A stretch of 64,000 bases of DNA from Hahella sp. HNIBRBA332 (GTDB lineage Bacteria; Pseudomonadota; Gammaproteobacteria; Pseudomonadales; Oleiphilaceae), in the NCBI RefSeq assembly GCF_030719035.1, contig NZ_CP132203.1:1860001-1924000 (forward strand), given 5' to 3'. The notes below the pieces were generated by a model, which ran no database searches, was not told the DNA's origin, and saw only the letters and a program-made list of their open reading frames with translations. The translations under genes and the position numbers were made by a program. Every line of letters starts with the position of its first letter. Position 1 is the stretch's first letter. Of the stretch, positions 59,352 to 64,000 are shown piece by piece.

Positions 59352-61010
59352 ATGGGTTGGTTTAATAATCTGAAAGTCTCCGTAAAGCTGATAGGCTCAT
59401 TTCTACTAATGCTCGCGTTGATGACGGTGGTGGGGTATCTCGGAATCTCCAACATGGGAAAAATCAACGAGTCCGACACCAAAATGTATCAACGTGACAC
59501 ATTGGGAATCTCTCACGTCAAGGAAGCCAATATCCAGCTTCTTAACCAAAGCCGCGCTTTGCGCAACCTGATGCTGGCCAGCACCATGGAGGAACGCGAA
59601 GCCTTCATGCGCGCAGTGCAGGAGTTCGACTCCGCCATGCAAACGGAGTTGAGTATCTCCAAAAGCATTGCTGAAACGGAAGAATCGAAACGTTTGTATA
59701 AAGACCTCGACCGCGCGTATCAGGAATTCACTCCGTTGCGGGACCGTCTGTTGAACATCGTCAGACAGGAAAGCCTTATGTCCAATCGCGAATCTGTTGA
59801 TTTCGCCATGACGACATTGCGCCCCAAAGCAGATGCCCTGGATAGCCTGATGACTGAGCTGGTGAAGGTGATTGAAAAAAATGCGGAGTCCACTTCCAAA
59901 TCCAACGATGAGCTCTACGCCACCAGCAAAGCGGTAATGATGGCGGTCATCGGCGTCGCCGCGGTATTGGGGCTGCTGTTGGGCTTTATTATCTCTCGCG
60001 CCATCTCACGTCCTCTCGGTCACGCGGCGGATGTGGCTTATCGTTTATCTGAAGGCGATTTAAACGTAAGCGTCAATGTCGACAGCCGGGATGAAACCGG
60101 GCAGGTCCTGGCGGCCATGTCGCAAATGGTGGAGAAATTCACCGACATCATCAGCGATGTGCGCAGCTCCGCAGATAATTTGTCCTCCGCCAGTGAAGAA
60201 GTCAGCTCCACGGCGCAATCACTGTCCCAGGCCGCCAGCGAACAGGCGGCCAGCGTTGAGGAAACAACGGCGTCCATGGAGCAGATGAACGCCAGCATTT
60301 CGCAGAATACCGAAAACGCGCAAGTCACCGAGGACATCGCCACCAAGTCCTCCCAGGAAGCGCAGGAAGGCGGACAGGCGGTGCAGGCGACAGTCACCGC
60401 CATGCGCGACATCGCCGGCAAAATCAAAATTATTGACGACATCGCTTATCAGACCAACTTGCTGGCCTTGAACGCCGCCATTGAAGCGGCGCGGGCGGGA
60501 GAACACGGCAAAGGCTTCGCCGTAGTAGCGGCGGAAGTGCGCAAGCTGGCGGAACGCAGCCAGACCGCCGCGCAGGAAATCAGCAATCTGGCCGACAATA
60601 GCGTTGACCGCGCAGAGCGGGCGGGCACTTTGCTGGATGAGTTGGTTCCTTCCATTGTGAAAACCGCCAGTCTGGTGCAGGAGATCGCCGCCGCCAGTTC
60701 CGAACAGGCCAGCGGTGTGGCTCAGGTCAATACCGCCATGACTCAGGTCAGTCAGGTGACGCAAAGCAACGCCTCCTCCAGTGAAGAGCTGGCGGCGACC
60801 GCGGAAGAATTGAGCAGCCAGGCCCAGCAACTGCAGCACATCATGGCGTTTTTCAAACTGGGCGACAGCAGCCCCAGAAGCGCTGCGCGGGCGGTTGTTC
60901 CGCGAGAAACGGCGCCCAAGAAAACCGCCAAGGTCAAGCCCTTGCGGGTGGTCAACAAGCCGGCGGCGGAAGCGCCGGAGCCGGACGAAGCGCATTTCAT
61001 CCGTTTTTAA
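59352..61010 (+). CDS. Methyl-accepting chemotaxis protein (four-helix-bundle sensor)
   Basis: 552 residues. First helix about 10-31, a ~150-residue periplasmic helical sensor (NIQLLNQSRALRNLMLASTM), second helix about 196-214, a HAMP domain (SRPLGHAADVAYRLSEGDLN) and the signalling domain with the hairpin tip YQTNLLALNAAIEAARAGEH and GKGFAVVAAEVRKLAERSQ. The end EPDEAHFIRF lacks the usual NWETF-type tether. It is encoded inside the che operon, so it is likely the dedicated receptor of this array. GGGAGAGGGATC precedes ATG 59352. Confidence 0.93.
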   Translation: MGWFNNLKVSVKLIGSFLLMLALMTVVGYLGISNMGKINESDTKMYQRDTLGISHVKEANIQLLNQSRALRNLMLASTMEEREAFMRAVQEFDSAMQTELSISKSIAETEESKRLYKDLDRAYQEFTPLRDRLLNIVRQESLMSNRESVDFAMTTLRPKADALDSLMTELVKVIEKNAESTSKSNDELYATSKAVMMAVIGVAAVLGLLLGFIISRAISRPLGHAADVAYRLSEGDLNVSVNVDSRDETGQVLAAMSQMVEKFTDIISDVRSSADNLSSASEEVSSTAQSLSQAASEQAASVEETTASMEQMNASISQNTENAQVTEDIATKSSQEAQEGGQAVQATVTAMRDIAGKIKIIDDIAYQTNLLALNAAIEAARAGEHGKGFAVVAAEVRKLAERSQTAAQEISNLADNSVDRAERAGTLLDELVPSIVKTASLVQEIAAASSEQASGVAQVNTAMTQVSQVTQSNASSSEELAATAEELSSQAQQLQHIMAFFKLGDSSPRSAARAVVPRETAPKKTAKVKPLRVVNKPAAEAPEPDEAHFIRF

Positions 61011-61040
61011 CCGGAAACCCTTGCCTGGAAGGAGGCAGAT

Positions 61041-61553
61041 ATGACTCAGGCATTGGAAGCAAGCGCTCAGCCTGCGGATAGTGAACAGTACCTCACGTTT
61101 ATGCAGAGCGGGGACATGTACGCGATTCCCCTGCTGGGGGTGAAGGAAATCATCGAGTATGGCGGCATCACCCAGATTCCCACCTTGCCGAACTTCATTC
61201 GCGGGGTGATCAATCTGCGCGGCCGGGTAGTGCCGGTGATCGATTTAGGTTGTCGCTTCGGCAAAGCCGAAAGGGAGGTGACCCGGCGCACCTGCATTAT
61301 CATTGTGGAAGTTGGCTCCGGGGAAGAGAACCAGGACATGGGCGTGATCGTAGACAGCGTGAGCGCGGTCATTGATATCCCCATCGCCAACATTCAGCCG
61401 CCCCCCGCGTTCGGCGCCAAGATCCGGGTGGATTTCATTCAGGGCATGTGGAAGGCCGACGATCGTTTCGTGATCGTCATGGATATTGACCGGGTAATGT
61501 CCGTGGATGAAATCACTAACCTGGCGGAGGCCTTGCAGGAGAGCGTGGCCTGA
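61041..61553 (+). CDS. cheW: CheW coupling protein
   Basis: 170 residues, the size of CheW. Pattern YLTFMQSGDMYAIPLLGVKE, then ITQIPTLPNFIRGVINLRGR, then VVPVIDLGCRFGKAE, and VIVDSVSAVIDIP. It links CheA to the receptor tips. GGAAGGAGG precedes ATG 61041; its stop overlaps the CheR start (TGATG). Confidence 0.95.
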   Translation: MTQALEASAQPADSEQYLTFMQSGDMYAIPLLGVKEIIEYGGITQIPTLPNFIRGVINLRGRVVPVIDLGCRFGKAEREVTRRTCIIIVEVGSGEENQDMGVIVDSVSAVIDIPIANIQPPPAFGAKIRVDFIQGMWKADDRFVIVMDIDRVMSVDEITNLAEALQESVA

Positions 61554-62392
61554 TGGTCAAAACCGTCGCCAGTGGAGGCGTTGCGCCGAAGTCTGAACTT
61601 TACCGGATCGGCGACAGGGAGTTCGCCATCATCAAACGCTTCGTGCATGACGCGGCGGGCATCTTTCTGACCGACGCCAAGAAGAATCTGGTCACGGGGC
61701 GCCTTGCCAAACGTCTGCAAGCGCATAATCTGCAAAGCTATGGCGAATATCTGAGGCTGATCGACGTCGATGCGCAAGAGCGCCAGATAGCGCTGAATCT
61801 GTTGACCACCAACGAAACCTATTTCTTTCGCGAACCTCAGCATTTTGACTACATGCAGCGGCATATTCTGCCCCAGCGCGCGCGGGGGCGGGCGTTTCGG
61901 GTGTGGAGCGCGGCCTGCTCCACGGGTGAGGAGCCCTACAGCATCGCCATGCTGCTGGATGACGCGCTGGGTCGGACGAGCTGGGAAATTCTGGCTACGG
62001 ATATCTCCACCGATGTGCTCACCCACGCTAAACGCGGATGCTATTCCTTGCAGCGGGCGCAGCATATGCCGCCGAATTACCTTAAGCGCTATTGCCTGAA
62101 AGGGGTGGGGCCGGAGGATGGCAATCTGTTGGTGGACAAAAAATTGCGCGGGGTTGTGCAATTCAGAAATCTTAACTTAAACGCCACGCTGCCTAATGTG
62201 GGGCAGTTCGACGTGATTTTTTTACGCAATGTCATGATCTATTTTCAGGCGGACACCAAGCGTCAGCTGATCGCCAAGTTGATACAACATTTGCACAAAG
62301 GCGGTCACTTGTTCATCGGTCGATCGGAAAGCCTGAATGGCGTGACAGAGCAGCTTGAGCAAATATGTCCCGCCGTGTACCGCAAACCGTAA
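61553..62392 (+). CDS. cheR: CheR chemoreceptor methyltransferase
   Basis: 279 residues. N-terminal helical domain (LYRIGDREFAIIKRFVHDAA, LVTGRLAKRLQAHN) and a SAM-binding C-terminal domain with TTNETYFFREPQHFDYMQ, VWSAACSTGEEPYSIAMLL, EILATDISTDVL, FRNLNLNATLP and FDVIFLRNVMIYF. It adds methyl groups to receptor glutamates, balanced by CheB. Start overlaps cheW by 1 base, end overlaps cheD by 28 bases. Confidence 0.94.
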   Translation: MVKTVASGGVAPKSELYRIGDREFAIIKRFVHDAAGIFLTDAKKNLVTGRLAKRLQAHNLQSYGEYLRLIDVDAQERQIALNLLTTNETYFFREPQHFDYMQRHILPQRARGRAFRVWSAACSTGEEPYSIAMLLDDALGRTSWEILATDISTDVLTHAKRGCYSLQRAQHMPPNYLKRYCLKGVGPEDGNLLVDKKLRGVVQFRNLNLNATLPNVGQFDVIFLRNVMIYFQADTKRQLIAKLIQHLHKGGHLFIGRSESLNGVTEQLEQICPAVYRKP

Positions 62393-63324
62393 CGACCAAG
62401 CCGGAGGAGCCCCTTGAGATATTCCTTGATGCGGGGGAGTTGTATCTGGCGGAGGCCGACACGCGCATTCGCAGCCTGCTCGGGGAAGGGGGAATCATCA
62501 CCTTGTGGCACCCTCAATTGAAACTCGGGGGAATTTGCCATTTCAAGAAAGTGCGCATGGACCCTGGCGAGCCCACTGGACGAACGCTGAGCGCCGCCTA
62601 TGCGGATGCGGCGCTGAGTCTGCTGCAACTGGAAATGGTGCGCGCCGGCGCGCCGCCTCGCTGCTTTGAGGCGAAACTGTTCGTCTTTGACGGAGCCGAG
62701 GCGGACAAGACGGCGAAAGAGGCGGGCAGACTGCTGCATGACTTTGGCTTCAAGCTGGCGCTGGATCATAACGGCAGCGGCAATCTGGTATTCGATATCT
62801 GGAACGGAGACGTTTGGATTCAGAAAGACGCCCCCAGCATGATCGACGCCGGCAAGGCGCCGCAGGACATTCTGGAAGTCTATCTGGATCCGGGGGAATG
62901 GTATTTCTCCGACGCGGACACCCGCATGAAGACGCTGCTGGGCTCCTGCGTGGCGGTGGTGTTATGGCATCCCACAAAGCGCCTGGGAGGCATGTGTCAT
63001 TACATGCTTCCGCAACGTAACGGCGCAGCGCCCAACCAGGGGCTGGACGGTCGCTATGCGGATGAGGCGATGCAATTACTGGTGGGCGCCTTAAAGAAAG
63101 AGCGTACGCGGCCGCAGGAGTATGAAGTGAAAATATTCGGAGGCAGCTCTATGCTGGAAGGGTCCTCAATCAACGTGAGTAAACAAAATATCGAAGCGGC
63201 GTATCGCCTGCTTAAACAACATGGGTTTCGATTAGTCGGAGAAGACCTGGGCGGTCGGGCGCATCGCAATCTGGTGTTCGATGTCTGGAGCGGCGATGTG
63301 TGGCTGAGGAAGGGAAGCCAATGA
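62365..63324 (+). CDS. cheD: Tandem CheD: inactive copy fused to active CheD
   Basis: 319 residues, about twice a normal CheD. Both halves align: SLLGEGGIITLWHP / TLLGSCVAVVLWHP, then LGGICHF / LGGMCHYMLP, then the end FDIWNGDVWI / FDVWSGDVWL. The second copy keeps the catalytic Cys195 and His212; the first has Gly42 where the Cys should be, but keeps a His59. CheD is a deamidase that converts receptor glutamines to glutamates and can bind CheC. Here one half should be catalytic and the other perhaps regulatory. Start overlaps cheR; its stop overlaps the cheB start (ATGA). Confidence 0.9.
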   Translation: MSRRVPQTVTTKPEEPLEIFLDAGELYLAEADTRIRSLLGEGGIITLWHPQLKLGGICHFKKVRMDPGEPTGRTLSAAYADAALSLLQLEMVRAGAPPRCFEAKLFVFDGAEADKTAKEAGRLLHDFGFKLALDHNGSGNLVFDIWNGDVWIQKDAPSMIDAGKAPQDILEVYLDPGEWYFSDADTRMKTLLGSCVAVVLWHPTKRLGGMCHYMLPQRNGAAPNQGLDGRYADEAMQLLVGALKKERTRPQEYEVKIFGGSSMLEGSSINVSKQNIEAAYRLLKQHGFRLVGEDLGGRAHRNLVFDVWSGDVWLRKGSQ

Positions 63325-64000
63325 ACACTAAGATCAAGGTCATGCTGGTGGATGACTCGGCAGTGGTCAGGCAGGTGCTGCAGCAAGTGCTGGAGCGGGA
63401 TAAAAATATCGAAGTGATCGGCGCGGCGGCGGACCCCATTTTCGCGCAATCGAAGATGAGCAAGCAGTGGCCCGATGTGATCGTCCTGGATGTGGAAATG
63501 CCCCGCATGGACGGCATCACTTTCCTGAAAAAACTGATGACGGAGCGACCCACGCCGGTAGTGATGTGCTCCAGTCTGACCAGTAAAGGCGCGCAGACCA
63601 GCATGAAAGCGCTGGCCGCTGGCGCAGTGGCGGTGGTGGCCAAACCTACTGTCGGCGTGAAGGAATACCTGGAGAGCGCCGCCGGACAGTTGATCATGGA
63701 GATCAAGGCGGCGGCGAAAGCCAATATGCGCAATATGCCGACCGCGACCAGCGCGCCGGCGCAGACTGTGGCGAGCCCCACCAAACTCTCCGCGGATGCG
63801 GTGATACCTTTACGCTCCAGCGGCGCCATGGCCTCTACAAATAAAATCGTCGCGCTGGGAACCTCTACCGGCGGCACCCAGGCGCTGGAGTATGTGCTGA
63901 CGCGACTGCCCCGTAATTGTCCCGGTATCGTGATCGTGCAACACATGCCGGAAAAATTCACAGCGGCTTTCGCGGAACGCCTGAACAGCATCTGCGAGCT
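63321..64000 (+). CDS. cheB: CheB methylesterase, partial (continues beyond window)
   Basis: Starts ATG 63321, overlapping the cheD stop by 4 bases; about 226 residues visible. Receiver: KVMLVDDSAVVRQVL, Asp56 in IVLDVEMPRMDGITF, Lys in VAKPTVG. A linker rich in Ala/Thr/Pro leads to the esterase domain with the catalytic Ser in ALGTSTGGTQAL and His in IVIVQHMPEKFTAAFAERL. The final Asp is outside the window. It demethylates or deamidates receptors when phosphorylated by CheA. Confidence 0.93.
   Translation, partial: MNTKIKVMLVDDSAVVRQVLQQVLERDKNIEVIGAAADPIFAQSKMSKQWPDVIVLDVEMPRMDGITFLKKLMTERPTPVVMCSSLTSKGAQTSMKALAAGAVAVVAKPTVGVKEYLESAAGQLIMEIKAAAKANMRNMPTATSAPAQTVASPTKLSADAVIPLRSSGAMASTNKIVALGTSTGGTQALEYVLTRLPRNCPGIVIVQHMPEKFTAAFAERLNSICE

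Noticed and set aside
1..64000. tRNA, rRNA and tmRNA genes
   Set aside because: No cloverleaf-like GGTTCGAATCC arm or rRNA segment was noticed on either strand; a dedicated scan would be needed to exclude them fully.

Overview
The window reads as a chromosomal segment of a free-living, probably marine gammaproteobacterium. The evidence is a moderate-to-high GC backbone, an RND pump, an MgtE/RimK cluster, a secreted glycoside hydrolase and a complete extra chemotaxis operon. From memory the gene content and protein style are most like Hahella or a related Oceanospirillales genus, but this cannot be confirmed without a database search. AT-rich stretches (about 0.8-6.7 kb, 23.4-29.0 kb, 34.7-36.6 kb and 44.0-44.8 kb) contrast with the GC-rich housekeeping genes and look horizontally acquired.

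Layout. 0-6.7 kb is a polymorphic-toxin region: the 3' end of an Rhs protein with its variable tip, a translationally coupled immunity candidate, a displaced Rhs core-end remnant, several orphan immunity-like genes, and a DUF4123 adaptor coupled to a small candidate nuclease effector and a helical immunity candidate. 6.8-11.0 kb is a two-gene RND efflux operon. 11.4-13.0 kb is an amidoligase/glutamine-amidotransferase pair, convergent with a cystine-type ABC importer (13.0-15.3 kb). 15.5-19.5 kb holds two exported proteins and a Cache-type chemoreceptor. 19.6-20.7 kb is a TopAI (YjhX)/YjhQ toxin-antitoxin pair behind a strikingly structured leader. 20.9-22.8 kb is a metzincin-type lipoprotein.

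23-34.6 kb is an accessory island. It has small immunity-like genes, an IS256-family element with 30-bp inverted repeats and an 8-bp target duplication sitting on the stop codon of a P-loop ATPase gene, and a HAD phosphatase. Next comes an alpha/beta-hydrolase (predicted lipase) effector followed by four tandem paralogous immunity-like genes in a B-A-B-A order with a 1545-bp period. A further broken B and A copy flank the HAD gene. A papain-like cysteine hydrolase candidate follows.

34.7-47.2 kb is mixed: a TPR protein, a beta-lactamase-fold hydrolase, a CBM5/12-CBM6-GH5 secreted glycanase, a cluster of palindromic intergenic repeats, a HupE/UreJ pair, an HxlR regulator divergent from an SDR oxidoreductase, and a third copy of the small Rhs-linked protein. 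47.3-51.4 kb is a likely rimK-mscS-mgtE operon containing an extra soluble MgtE sensor-like protein.

52.9-64.0 kb is signalling: a REC-histidine kinase divergent from a REC/degenerate GGDEF/EAL protein, then a chemotaxis operon cheY-STAS-cheA-mcp-cheW-cheR-cheD-cheB (cheB runs off the end). Its CheD is a tandem fusion in which the first copy lacks the catalytic cysteine. No rRNA, tRNA or CRISPR was seen.
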